This document shows positions 32,629 through 40,383 of a stretch of 64,000 bases of DNA, one piece after another. The notes below the pieces were generated by a model, which saw only the letters and a list, made by a program, of their open reading frames with translations, was not told the DNA's origin and did no database searches. Source of the stretch: Amnibacterium kyonggiense (GTDB lineage Bacteria > Actinomycetota > Actinomycetes > Actinomycetales > Microbacteriaceae); NCBI RefSeq assembly GCF_004364555.1, contig NZ_SOAM01000003.1, positions 372,001-436,000 on the forward strand, in the 5' to 3' direction. Every line of letters starts with the position of its first letter. Within the stretch, counting starts at the first letter, position 1. The translations under genes were made by a program, and so were the position numbers.

Positions 32629-33642
32629 GTGTTCCGCCGGTTCGTCGCGATCGTGGCCTTCGTCGCGCTCGCGGCGGCGCTGACCCTCGTCGCGTGGCCG
32701 CAGCTGCTGGGGCTGCAGCGGGCGCCCGTGCTCGCGCTCGCGGTCTCCTTCCGCGGTGCGGCCGCCGCCGCGGCGCTCGCGGTCGCGGTGGTGCTCACGG
32801 CCGTCGGCCTCGTGCTCCACCGGCTCCGCCGCGGGCTCGGCGTGCTCGCCCTGCTGCTCGTCGCCTTCGCCGCGGCGGAGGCCGGCGTCCTCGTCGTCCG
32901 CGGGGTCGGCGCTCCGGACGTGCCGGTCGCGCAGGCGGACGACGTGACCGTGCTCAGCTGGAACACGCTCGGCGACTCGGTGCCCGCGCAGGTCGTCGCC
33001 CGCGCGGCGGCGGAGAACCGCGCGACGGTCGTCGCGCTGCCCGAGACGACGGAGGGCCGCGCCCGCCAGGTCGCCGACCTGCTCGCCCGGCAGGGCTCGA
33101 CGTACACCGTGTTCTCCCGGTCGCAGCAGGCGGGCATCCCGGCGCGGTCGACGTCCGTGCTCGTCAGCACGGCGCTCGGCCGCTACCGCGAGGTCACGGC
33201 CGACGGCGACACGGTCGGCGTGCCGAGCGTCGTCCTCGACCCCGCGGGCGGGCAGAACGCGCCGCGCATCGTCGCCGTCCACACGACCGCGCCGTACGAT
33301 CTCGACCCCGCGACGTGGCGGAGCGACCTGCGCTGGGTCGCCGCCCGGTGCTCGGAGCGGAACGTGCTCATCGCCGGCGACTTCAACGCGACGATCGACC
33401 ACCTCGACGGGCTCGGTCCCGCACCCGGGCGCCTCCGCACCTGCCGCGACGCCGCGCTCGCGACCGGCAACGCGGCGGTCGGCACGTGGCCGACGAGCAT
33501 GCCCGCGCTCATCGGCACGCCGATCGACCACGTGCTCGCGACGCCGAACTGGCGCTTCACCGGCTTCCGCGTGCTGTCGGACGACGACGCGGCGGGCAGC
33601 GATCACCGGCCGGTCCTCGCCCGCCTCCGCCCCGCCGGCTGA
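32629..33642 (+). CDS. Membrane-anchored endonuclease/exonuclease/phosphatase-family protein
   Basis: The 337-aa protein has three N-terminal hydrophobic helices (about 5-25, 38-62 and 67-88), then an EEP domain. EEP signatures are VTVLSWNTLGD, ALPETTEG, VAVHTTAP, NVLIAGDFNAT and the final AGSDHRPVLARL. The domain would be outside the cell. Substrates in this family range from DNA to phospholipids and phosphoinositides and cannot be inferred here. The start GTG at 32629 lies 8 nt behind TACCGT; the longer frame upstream is antisense to the PHP gene. Confidence 0.85.
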   Translation: MFRRFVAIVAFVALAAALTLVAWPQLLGLQRAPVLALAVSFRGAAAAAALAVAVVLTAVGLVLHRLRRGLGVLALLLVAFAAAEAGVLVVRGVGAPDVPVAQADDVTVLSWNTLGDSVPAQVVARAAAENRATVVALPETTEGRARQVADLLARQGSTYTVFSRSQQAGIPARSTSVLVSTALGRYREVTADGDTVGVPSVVLDPAGGQNAPRIVAVHTTAPYDLDPATWRSDLRWVAARCSERNVLIAGDFNATIDHLDGLGPAPGRLRTCRDAALATGNAAVGTWPTSMPALIGTPIDHVLATPNWRFTGFRVLSDDDAAGSDHRPVLARLRPAG

Positions 33643-33700
33643 CCTCGCGAATCCGCGAGCCCGCCGGAGTGCTGTCGGCCGGATGTGGTGACATGGCCGC

Positions 33701-34246
33701 GTGAAGGTGGTGCAGCGCGGCTCGAACGATCCCGACGCGATGTTCGCCGTGGTCCTCCCCGGCAGCGGCTACCCCGCGCTCGCCCCGGTGCTGCACTGGC
33801 CCGCCCGCCTGCTCGCGGCGGCCGGCTGGCGGCTCGCGGTCGTGTCGTGGACCCCGGAGACGGAGGGCGGCAGCGATCCGGTCGCCTTCGTCCGGAGCGC
33901 CCTCCAGCAGGCCGCCGGTGGCGACGTGCCCGACCTGCTCGTCGCGAAGTCGCTCGGCACCCTCGCGGCGCCATGGGCGGCGGAGCAGGACGTGCCCGGC
34001 GTCTGGCTCACCCCGCTGCTCGGCGAGGCGCCGGTGCTGGCCGCGCTGCGGACGATGGACGAGCGCTCGATCGCCGTCGGCGGGTCCGCCGACCGGCTCT
34101 GGCGGTCGGGCGCGCTCGACGGCGCGGAGATCGAGGTGCTCGAGGTGCCCGGCGCCGACCACGCCCTCGAGCTGCCCGACTGGCGCGCATCCCTGGCCGC
34201 CCAGGCCCAGGTCTTCGAGCGGCTCGCGGAGCACCTCGGCGGCTGA
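33701..34246 (+). CDS. Small alpha/beta-hydrolase-fold protein
   Basis: The 181-aa protein resembles compact dienelactone/KANL3-like hydrolases. The first strand is MFAVVLPGSGYPALAP, the nucleophile elbow is LLVAKSLGTLAA (Ser in A-K-S-L-G rather than G-x-S-x-G), the acid-region loop is VGGSADRLW and the catalytic His lies in PGADHALELPDW. The substrate is unknown. The start is GTG at 33701 with no SD and no canonical TANNNT. It converges on the APH-kinase gene with a 6-bp gap. Confidence 0.78.
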   Translation: MKVVQRGSNDPDAMFAVVLPGSGYPALAPVLHWPARLLAAAGWRLAVVSWTPETEGGSDPVAFVRSALQQAAGGDVPDLLVAKSLGTLAAPWAAEQDVPGVWLTPLLGEAPVLAALRTMDERSIAVGGSADRLWRSGALDGAEIEVLEVPGADHALELPDWRASLAAQAQVFERLAEHLGG

Positions 34247-34252
34247 CACGCC

Positions 34253-35032
34253 TCAAACGAACAGGTCGCGGTGCTCCCGGGTCCACGCGATGCGGTGCTC
34301 CTGCTCGGCGACGAAGCCCTCGCGGACCCAGGTCGCGTGCGGCTCGAGCCCGCGCGCCGCGACCTCGAGCGTCGCCCGCAGCGTCTCCTCCTGCTCGGCG
34401 AGCACGGCGTCGACGAGACCGTCCGTCGACGGCAGGCCGTAGGCCTCGGCGAACACGCGCATCCGGGTCGTGCGATCGGGCGGTGCGGGGAAGCCGATCT
34501 GCGCCATCGCGTCCGCGTCGCTGCGGAAGGGCACGGCGTACTCGAGCGCATAAGCGACGTCGTGCAGCGCGGGACGCGGGCCGGCTTGGTCCCAATCGAG
34601 GAGGCCGACGGGCTCGCCGTCCCGCCACACGGTGTTCCAGGGCCCGACGTCGCCGTGGGTGAGGATCTCCCCCGCCCTCAGTCCGCGGCTCGCGGTCATC
34701 CACTCGGCGCCCTCGGGCGGCACGTAGCCCGCGACCGCGTCGTGGTAGCGCCGCAGCAGGCGGGCGTAGGCGCGCAGGCCGGACTCGGGGATCACGAGGC
34801 GCCAGGCGTCGAGGCCGCTGACGCCGGCGATGTGCTCGAGGCGCTCGTCGCCGCGCTCGTCGAGGCCGCGGAAGCGCGCCGACTCGGCGAACCCCGTTCG
34901 CTCGAGGTAGGTGAGCAGGCCGTGGACCGCCGGCGACCACCACCCGGTCCGCCGCACCACCGTCCGGCCGTCGTGCGCGACGACGCGGAGGGAGTCGGAG
35001 GCGAAGTCCTCCTCGGCCCGCACGTCGCTCAC
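34253..35032 (-). CDS. Aminoglycoside/choline-type phosphotransferase (APH family)
   Basis: The 259-aa kinase-fold protein has intact catalytic motifs, ILTHGDVGPWNTVW and GLLDWDQAGPRPALHDVAYAL. This contrasts with the degenerate homologue at 20366. It is likely to phosphorylate a small-molecule hydroxyl; the substrate is unknown and resistance should not be assumed. The start is GTG at 35032 with TACTGT 6 nt upstream. It is divergent from pepP, with 76 bp between start codons. Confidence 0.85.
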   Translation of the reverse strand: MSDVRAEEDFASDSLRVVAHDGRTVVRRTGWWSPAVHGLLTYLERTGFAESARFRGLDERGDERLEHIAGVSGLDAWRLVIPESGLRAYARLLRRYHDAVAGYVPPEGAEWMTASRGLRAGEILTHGDVGPWNTVWRDGEPVGLLDWDQAGPRPALHDVAYALEYAVPFRSDADAMAQIGFPAPPDRTTRMRVFAEAYGLPSTDGLVDAVLAEQEETLRATLEVAARGLEPHATWVREGFVAEQEHRIAWTREHRDLFV

Positions 35033-35038
35033 GGGTGA

Positions 35039-35044
35039 ACAGTA
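35039..35044 (-). promoter_or_regulatory. Leaderless-type -10 (TACTGT)
   Basis: TACTGT lies 6 nt upstream of the GTG at 35032. Confidence 0.6.
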
Positions 35045-35108
35045 GGTGAACCGGGGCGGCCGGAGGAGTGCTCGTGACGCGGACCCCGAGCGGGTGGAGG
35101 ATGGAGGG

Positions 35109-36524
35109 GTGGCGAACGAGCAGCAGGTCGAGGTCCAGCCCTCCGAGCAGCGCGACGTGGAGCTCGAGACCGGCTCCGGCCGGACCGAGATCCCGAAGAC
35201 GGACGCGTTCCGGAACTACATCGCGAGCGGCTGGGCGGACCGGCCTGAGCAGCTCCCCCCGGTGGCGCCGCTCGCCGCCGCGGCCGCCCCGCGTCGTGCC
35301 CGCCTGTCGGAGCGGTACGTCGGCACGCGCCTCGTCGTCGAGGCCGGCGAGCCGAAGGTGCGCTCGAACGACACCGACTACCCGTTCCGCGCGCACTCCG
35401 CGTTCTCCTGGCTGACGGGCTGGGGCGACGAGACGGTCGCCGGCGCGGTGCTCGTGCTCGAGCCCGCCGGGGACGCGCACGACGCCGTGCTGTACTTCCA
35501 GCCCGCCGCTGGCCGGGACACCGACGAGTTCTACGCGAACGCCGCGATCGGCGAGTTCTGGGTCGGCCGGCGCCCGTCGCTGGCGGAGGTCGGCGCCTCG
35601 CTCGGGCTCGAGGCGCGCGACGTCGCGGAGCTGGAGCGGCGGGACGGCGACCTCACGGTCGAGGACGAGGGGCTGGCCCGCGACCTCGCCGAGCTGCGGC
35701 TCGTGAAGGACGACGCGGAGCTCGCCGAGATGCGCGCCGCGATCGCCGCGACGAAGCAGGGATTCGACGACGTGATCGCCGCGCTGCCGCGCATCACGGA
35801 GCACGAGCGCGGCGAGCGCGTCATCGAGGGCGTGTTCTTCACGCGCGCCCGCTCGGAGGGCAGCGACCTCGGCTACGGCACCATCGCCGCCTCCGGGCCG
35901 CACGCGTGCATCCTCCACTGGACGCGGAACGACGGCCCCGTGGTCCCCGGCGACCTGGTGCTGATCGACGCGGGCGTCGAGCTGCCGAGCCTCTACACGG
36001 CCGACATCACGCGCACCCTCCCGGTCTCGGGCACGTTCAGCCCGGTGCAGCGGCAGATCTACGAGGCGGTTCGGGAGGCCGCGGACGCCGCGTTCGCGAT
36101 CGTGAAGCCGGGCATCCGGTTCCGGGACGTGCACGCCGCCGCCATGGCCGTGATCGCCCGCAAGGTCGGCGAGTGGGGCCTGCCGATGCTGCCGGCCGAG
36201 CAGCTCGAGGGCGTGGAGCGCGCCGACCGCCGCTACATGGTCCACGGCACGAGCCACCACCTCGGGCTCGACGTGCACGACTGCGCCGCAGCCCGTCGCG
36301 AGCTCTACATGGACGGCGTGGTCGAGGCGGGCATGGTCTTCACGATCGAGCCGGGCCTCTACTTCCAGCCCGACGACCTGACGGTGCCGGAGGAGTTCCG
36401 CGGCATCGGCGTGCGCATCGAGGACGACGTGGTCGTGACGGAGGACGGCGTCGAGAACCTCTCCGCCGCGATCCCGCGCACGGCGGACGACGTCGAGGCC
36501 TGGATCGCCTCCCTCCGCGGCTGA
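35109..36524 (+). CDS. pepP: Xaa-Pro aminopeptidase (M24B)
   Basis: The 471-aa peptidase removes N-terminal residues preceding proline. It has an N-terminal creatinase-like domain (about 25-205) and a pita-bread catalytic domain with the five metal ligands in order: VLIDAGVE, YTADITRT, HGTSHHLGLDVHD, FTIEPGLYF and GVRIEDDVVV. The start GTG at 35109 (VANEQQVEV) is chosen because GGAGG lies 8 nt upstream; the GTG 21 codons earlier adds an Arg-rich stretch without conservation. A palindromic repeat starts 3 nt after its stop. Confidence 0.92.
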   Translation: MANEQQVEVQPSEQRDVELETGSGRTEIPKTDAFRNYIASGWADRPEQLPPVAPLAAAAAPRRARLSERYVGTRLVVEAGEPKVRSNDTDYPFRAHSAFSWLTGWGDETVAGAVLVLEPAGDAHDAVLYFQPAAGRDTDEFYANAAIGEFWVGRRPSLAEVGASLGLEARDVAELERRDGDLTVEDEGLARDLAELRLVKDDAELAEMRAAIAATKQGFDDVIAALPRITEHERGERVIEGVFFTRARSEGSDLGYGTIAASGPHACILHWTRNDGPVVPGDLVLIDAGVELPSLYTADITRTLPVSGTFSPVQRQIYEAVREAADAAFAIVKPGIRFRDVHAAAMAVIARKVGEWGLPMLPAEQLEGVERADRRYMVHGTSHHLGLDVHDCAAARRELYMDGVVEAGMVFTIEPGLYFQPDDLTVPEEFRGIGVRIEDDVVVTEDGVENLSAAIPRTADDVEAWIASLRG

Positions 36525-36526
36525 GC

Positions 36527-36582
36527 GGGCGCTCCGCTGCACTTCGGGCCGTGCGCACACCCCGGCCTGCAGCGGAGGGCCC
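36527..36582. repeat. Palindromic repeat A1 (left of nuclease gene A)
   Basis: Arms GGGCGCTCCGCTGCA (36527-36541) and TGCAGCGGAGGGCCC (36568-36582) pair at 14 of 15 positions. A nested GGCCG/CGGCC stem lies around TGCGCA. It is closely similar to repeat A2 after the nuclease gene. Confidence 0.75.
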
Positions 36583-36635
36583 AGCAGAGCCTCGACGGAC
36601 CGCCTCGAGCCCGCGCAGGGGCGGGCTCGCGTCCG

Positions 36636-36647
36636 CTCCTCCACAGG
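36636..36647 (+). promoter_or_regulatory. CTCCTCCACAGG motif upstream of nuclease gene A
   Basis: CCTCCACAGG occurs 44 nt upstream of the start at 36691, and the same ten bases occur upstream of the related gene at 47679 (47602-47611). Its role is unknown. Confidence 0.35.
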
Positions 36648-36690
36648 ATGCGCGGTCGCCGCGGCCGCGACGAGGCGCCACGATCGCCGC

Positions 36691-37698
36691 GTGCACACTC
36701 CTGCCGGCGTCGCGATCGACCCCTGGCGGCTGGAGCTCGTCGTCGTCGGCGCGAGTGCGCGGACCTCGACGGAGCGGGCCGCGATCAGCCGGGACGTGGA
36801 GCGCGGTCGGCTCCTCCGCGTCATCCCCCGCGCGTACGTCGAGCGCGACGCGTTCGAATCGTTGAGTCCGGAGCAGCAGCACCTGGTCCGTATCCGAGCG
36901 GCTTCGGCGACCGCGCCCGAGCCGCTCGTGGTCTCGCACTGGTCGGCCGCCGTCCTGCACGGGCTCCCCGTGCTCCGGTCGAGGCTGCTCGACGTGCACG
37001 TCGTCGTGTCGCCGGGGCTCGACCGCCGGCGCGCGGGCCTGGCATTCCACGCGCTGGCGCTCTCCGACGCGGAGGTGACGGGACCGGCGGACCTCCGGGC
37101 GACGACGCTCCCGCGCACCGTCGTCGACGTCGCGAGCGCGACCGCGCTCGAGGAGGGCGTGCTCGCCGTCAGCGCCGCCCTGATGCGCGGCATCCCGCGG
37201 GAGGTGCTCGAAAGCGCGGCCGATCGCGCGGCCGAGCGACGCGGATCGCGGAGGATCGCGGACGCGGTCGCGATGGGCCATCCGGGCGCGGAGTCCGCCG
37301 CGGAGTCGCGCGCCTGGGTGTCGCTGATGCGCTCGGGCTTCGCGGTGCCGGAGCTGCAGCACGAGATGCACCTGTCACGCGGCGGACGGGCATCCCTCGA
37401 CGCGCTGCTCCGCCGAGAGCGCGTCGGCATCGAGGTCGACGGCGAGCAGAAGTACCTCGACCCGTCGATGGCCCCGGACGGGGCGGGTCGAGCGGTCCTC
37501 CGCGAGAAGCGCCGCGAGGACGAGGTGCGGCTCGGGCTTCGCGCCCTCGTGCGGCCGGGATGGCAGCAGTCGGGCAGCGCGTCTGCGATGCGCGCGCTGC
37601 TGGGGTCCGTCGGCGTGGTGCCGACGAACCCGCCGACGCCGTTCGCCGCCTACTGCGAGGCCGCTCGAGCGGCGCGGCCGCGTCCGCTCCCGCGCTGA
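36691..37698 (+). CDS. AbiEi-type winged-helix plus DUF559-like nuclease protein (copy A)
   Basis: The 335-aa protein has an N-terminal part resembling AbiEi antitoxin-domain proteins (RDVERGRLLRVIPRAYV, then LPRTVVDVAS near 140-149) and a C-terminal PD-(D/E)xK/Vsr-like core. The core reads SAAESRAW (202-209), SLDALL (D237), GIEVDGEQKY (E248, D250, K254) and EKRRED (272-277). It is the same architecture as the gene at 47679 but diverged. There is no adjacent AbiEii-type toxin, so it is not a standard type IV toxin-antitoxin pair. The start is GTG with CACGAT 6 nt upstream. It is flanked on both sides by related palindromes A1 and A2. The function is unknown. Confidence 0.75.
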   Translation: MHTPAGVAIDPWRLELVVVGASARTSTERAAISRDVERGRLLRVIPRAYVERDAFESLSPEQQHLVRIRAASATAPEPLVVSHWSAAVLHGLPVLRSRLLDVHVVVSPGLDRRRAGLAFHALALSDAEVTGPADLRATTLPRTVVDVASATALEEGVLAVSAALMRGIPREVLESAADRAAERRGSRRIADAVAMGHPGAESAAESRAWVSLMRSGFAVPELQHEMHLSRGGRASLDALLRRERVGIEVDGEQKYLDPSMAPDGAGRAVLREKRREDEVRLGLRALVRPGWQQSGSASAMRALLGSVGVVPTNPPTPFAAYCEAARAARPRPLPR

Positions 37699-37699
37699 T

Positions 37700-37755
37700 G
37701 GGCACTCCGCTGCGATCCGGGCCATGCGCATGGCCCGCGGTGCAGCGGAGGGCCC
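37700..37755. repeat. Palindromic repeat A2 (right of nuclease gene A)
   Basis: The left arm GGGCACTCCGCTGC (37700-37713) and the right arm TGCAGCGGAGGGCCC (37741-37755) pair at 13 of 14 positions. The centre is a perfect 18-bp palindrome, GGGCCATGCGCATGGCCC (37719-37736). It begins 2 nt after the stop of gene A. Confidence 0.75.
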
Positions 37756-37774
37756 CTCTCGCGCGGGTCGGGGG

Positions 37775-38347
37775 TCAGGCGGGGGTGCCACCCACCGGGG
37801 GCTCCTCCGCCGCCGCGGGAGCGGACGTCGGCGCCGGCGCCGCGGTGCCCGTCACGCCGAGGAGGTTGCGCGCGCGGTTCGCCACCTGCGGGTCGACCAC
37901 GAGCGAGTACGTCGACGCGACCACCTGCATGACGCTGCTGAAGTCGCGTCGGCGGCGCGAGATCGCATACGAGATCAGGCCGAAGACGATGCCGAACGCG
38001 AGGCCGAGGAGCACCGCGCCGAACAGGTAGCCCGTGCCCGGGTTGTACTGGGCGGGCGTGAAGATCGACGTCACGAGGCCGAACAGCAGGCCGAGCCAGA
38101 GTCCGGACGCCGCGCCGGCACCTGCGGCGCGGCCCCAGGAGAGCCGTCCGGTGACGCGCTCGACGCTCTTCATGTCGTTGCCGACGATGGCCGCGGTCTG
38201 GACCGGGAAGCCCTCGTTCTCCGCCAGCTTGTCGACGGCGGCCTGCGCCTCCTGATAGGTGGCATAGGTCGCGATCACCTCGCCGGTCGGCAAGGAGGGG
38301 AAGGCGACCTGCCGGCCGCCTCCGAACAGGCCCTGCGTGTTCGTCAT
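37775..38347 (-). CDS. General-stress-protein 17M-like membrane protein
   Basis: The 190-aa protein has a soluble N-terminal domain (TGEVIATYATYQEAQAAVDK, then VQTAAIVGNDMKSVERVTGRL), a Gly-rich hydrophobic pair of helices (about 70-95 and 105-130) and an Ala/Pro-rich tail. The layout matches the GSP17M/YflT-type N-terminal domain fused to a glycine-zipper membrane region, common in actinobacterial stress proteins. Its role is unknown, possibly osmotic or oxidative stress. The start MTNTQGLF at 38347 is chosen because it opens the conserved region; the longer frame is not protein-like. Confidence 0.78.
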   Translation of the reverse strand: MTNTQGLFGGGRQVAFPSLPTGEVIATYATYQEAQAAVDKLAENEGFPVQTAAIVGNDMKSVERVTGRLSWGRAAGAGAASGLWLGLLFGLVTSIFTPAQYNPGTGYLFGAVLLGLAFGIVFGLISYAISRRRRDFSSVMQVVASTYSLVVDPQVANRARNLLGVTGTAAPAPTSAPAAAEEPPVGGTPA

Positions 38348-38450
38348 GCAGAGAACATTCCCACCATCCGCTCCAGGTATCCATGGCCTCGCCTTTGCGC
38401 CGTCCATGAACGCGTGCTGCGGCGACCAGCCGGGACGGGGCTCGGCGGCC

Positions 38451-38456
38451 TACCCT
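38451..38456 (+). promoter_or_regulatory. Leaderless-type -10 (TACCCT)
   Basis: TACCCT lies 6 nt upstream of the GTG at 38463. Confidence 0.55.
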
Positions 38457-38462
38457 TGGACC

Positions 38463-39809
38463 GTGAGTACGACGCGCATCTTCGTGGCCCGCCTGGCGGG
38501 GTGCGGGGTGTTCGACCGCTCGGGCGACCGGCTCGGGCGCGTCCGCGACGTCGTCGTGGTCTACCGCCGCGCGGCGCCGCCCCGCGTGGTCGGCATGGTC
38601 GTCGAGATCCCGGGCCGTCGCCGGGTCTTCCTCTCCATCGGCCGCATCGTGTCGATCGGCGCCGGCCAGGTCATCACGACGGGCCTGATCAGCGTGCGGC
38701 GCTTCGAGCAGCGCGCCAGCGAGGTCCGCGTCGTCGCGGAGCTGCTCGGCCAGCGCATCACGCTCACGGACGGCTCCGGCGAGTCCACGGTGGAGGACGT
38801 CGCGATCGAGCAGGTCGGCCCGGCGGAGTGGGAGGTCGAGCAGGTCTTCGTCCGCCGCCCGCGCACCGGCCCGGCCCCCTTCGGCCGCGGCGCGACCGCC
38901 TTCGTGAAGTGGTCGGACATCCGCCAGAACGACACGGGCGGCCGCGGGCAGTCGGCTGCGCAGCTGATCCAGTCGATGGCCGACCTCCCGGCCGCCGACC
39001 TCGCCTCCACGCTCCTCGACCTGCCGGAGCAGCGCATGCTCGAGGTGGCGAACGAGCTCACCGACGACCGCCTGGCCGACGTGCTCGAGGAGATGCCGGA
39101 GGAGGCGGGCGTGAAGATCCTCGCCCGCCTCGGCGACGACCGCGCCGCGGACGTGCTCGAGGTGATGCAGCCGGACGACGCGGCCGACCTGATCGGCAAG
39201 CTCTCCGACGAGCGCAGCGAGGCGCTCCTCGGCCTGATGGAGTCGGAGGAGGCGGACGACGTCCGCATGCTCCTCGCCTACGACCCCGACACCGCGGGCG
39301 GCATGATGACGCCGGACCCGATCATCGTCTCCGCCGACGCGACCGTGGCGGAGGGCCTGGCGCTCATCCGCCGGCACGAGCTCGCGCCTGCGCTCGGCGC
39401 CGCGGTCTGCGTCACGCAGCCGCCGTACGAGCCGCCGACGGGGCGCTTCCTCGGCATCGTGCACTTCCAGCGGATGCTGCGCTACCCGCCGCACGAGCGC
39501 CTCGGCAGCATCCTCGACACCCAGACGGAGCCGGTGCGGGCGAACACGTCCGCGGCGGAGGTCTCGCGCATCCTCGCGACGTACAACCTCGTGCAGGTGC
39601 CCGTGGTGGACGAGAACCACCGCCTCGTCGGCGTGGTGACGGTCGACGACGTGCTCGACCGGCTGCTGCCGGACGACTGGCGATCGAGCGACGCCGCCGA
39701 CGACGACAACGACGAGGCGCTCCCCCGGGTGTCGACCGACACGTCCGCGATCACCACCGTCCCGCAGCGCGTGCCGTCGAGGAGGAGCCCCCGTGGCCGC
39801 GCCCGGTAG
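38463..39809 (+). CDS. PRC-barrel / MgtE N-domain / CBS-pair protein lacking a channel domain
   Basis: The 448-aa soluble protein has PRC-barrel-like repeats (about 1-150), then the MgtE intracellular N domain: superhelical repeats such as LPAADLASTLLDLPEQRMLE, LADVLEEMPEEAGVKILARL and AADVLEVMQPDDAADLIGKL. Two CBS motifs follow (YDPDTAGGMMTPDPIIVSADATV and VVDENHRLVGVVTVDDVLDRLL). The five-helix MgtE Mg2+ channel is absent. Actinobacteria carry this channel-less form next to DUF1003 and mrp genes (Rv1232c region). It may sense Mg2+ or nucleotides. The DUF1003 start overlaps its end by 17 bp. Confidence 0.88.
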   Translation: MSTTRIFVARLAGCGVFDRSGDRLGRVRDVVVVYRRAAPPRVVGMVVEIPGRRRVFLSIGRIVSIGAGQVITTGLISVRRFEQRASEVRVVAELLGQRITLTDGSGESTVEDVAIEQVGPAEWEVEQVFVRRPRTGPAPFGRGATAFVKWSDIRQNDTGGRGQSAAQLIQSMADLPAADLASTLLDLPEQRMLEVANELTDDRLADVLEEMPEEAGVKILARLGDDRAADVLEVMQPDDAADLIGKLSDERSEALLGLMESEEADDVRMLLAYDPDTAGGMMTPDPIIVSADATVAEGLALIRRHELAPALGAAVCVTQPPYEPPTGRFLGIVHFQRMLRYPPHERLGSILDTQTEPVRANTSAAEVSRILATYNLVQVPVVDENHRLVGVVTVDDVLDRLLPDDWRSSDAADDDNDEALPRVSTDTSAITTVPQRVPSRRSPRGRAR

Positions 39810-40383
39810 CCGCAGGGCGCGTCGGGACGTCGACCCGCTCGAGGCGCCGAAGGGCCTCCCCCGCGGTCGCCGACGGACGAGCCGTGATGTCTTCGGCCGC
39901 TTCTCGGAGTCGTTCGCGCGTGGGATGGGCACGTCCGGGTTCCTCATCGGCTTGACCGCGTTCGTCATCGTGTGGCTCGCCTGGAACACGTTCCTGCCCG
40001 AGTCGGCGCAGTTCGACCCGCGGGCCACGAACTTCACGCTGCTCACGCTGCTGCTGTCGCTGCAGGCCTCCTACGCGGCGCCGCTCATCCTGCTCGCGCA
40101 GAACCGGCAGGACGACCGCGACCGCGTGCAGGTCGAGCAGGACCGGCAGCGCGCCGAGCGGAACCTCGACGACACCGAGTACCTGGCGCGGGAGATCGTC
40201 GCCCTCCGCCTGCTCGTGCGCGACATGGCCTCGCAGGACTTCGTCCGCGACGAGCTGAAGGCGCTGCTCGAGGAGCTCGACCGCCGCGAGGTGAGCCGCG
40301 AGGCGGCCGCGGCGGAGCTCAGCGCGGAGGACGCCGAGGACCGCCGTCGCCGCGAGCCGCCGTCGAGGACGACCCAGCCGTGA
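39793..40383 (+). CDS. DUF1003 membrane protein
   Basis: The 196-aa protein has two transmembrane helices (about 48-66 and 80-102, the second containing LLLSLQASYAAPLILLAQNRQ), the DUF1003 hallmark, followed by a charged coiled-coil helix (RDRVQVEQDRQRAERN) and an acidic/basic tail. Function is unknown; the family often accompanies MgtE-like genes. The GTG at 39793 has GGAGGAG 5 nt upstream inside the preceding gene. It overlaps mrp by 4 bp (GTGA) at its end. It belongs to a three-gene operon with the MgtE-N/CBS protein and Mrp. Confidence 0.9.
   Translation: MAAPGSRRARRDVDPLEAPKGLPRGRRRTSRDVFGRFSESFARGMGTSGFLIGLTAFVIVWLAWNTFLPESAQFDPRATNFTLLTLLLSLQASYAAPLILLAQNRQDDRDRVQVEQDRQRAERNLDDTEYLAREIVALRLLVRDMASQDFVRDELKALLEELDRREVSREAAAAELSAEDAEDRRRREPPSRTTQP

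Noticed and set aside
34253-35032. Aminoglycoside resistance gene
   Set aside because: The APH fold is shared by many small-molecule kinases; nothing in sequence or context indicates resistance.
35046-35108. Extended N-terminus of PepP from the GTG at 35046
   Set aside because: Adds an Arg-rich stretch without conservation and lacks an SD, while the GTG at 35109 has GGAGG 8 nt upstream.
36691-37698. Classical AbiE type IV toxin-antitoxin system
   Set aside because: No AbiEii-like nucleotidyltransferase toxin next to either AbiEi-like gene; the C-terminal half is nuclease-like instead.
36527-37755. Palindromes A1/A2 considered as terminal inverted repeats of an insertion sequence
   Set aside because: Each unit is itself a complete palindrome, no target-site duplication is visible, and the enclosed protein has no known transposase motif; kept instead as a repeat pair of unknown role.
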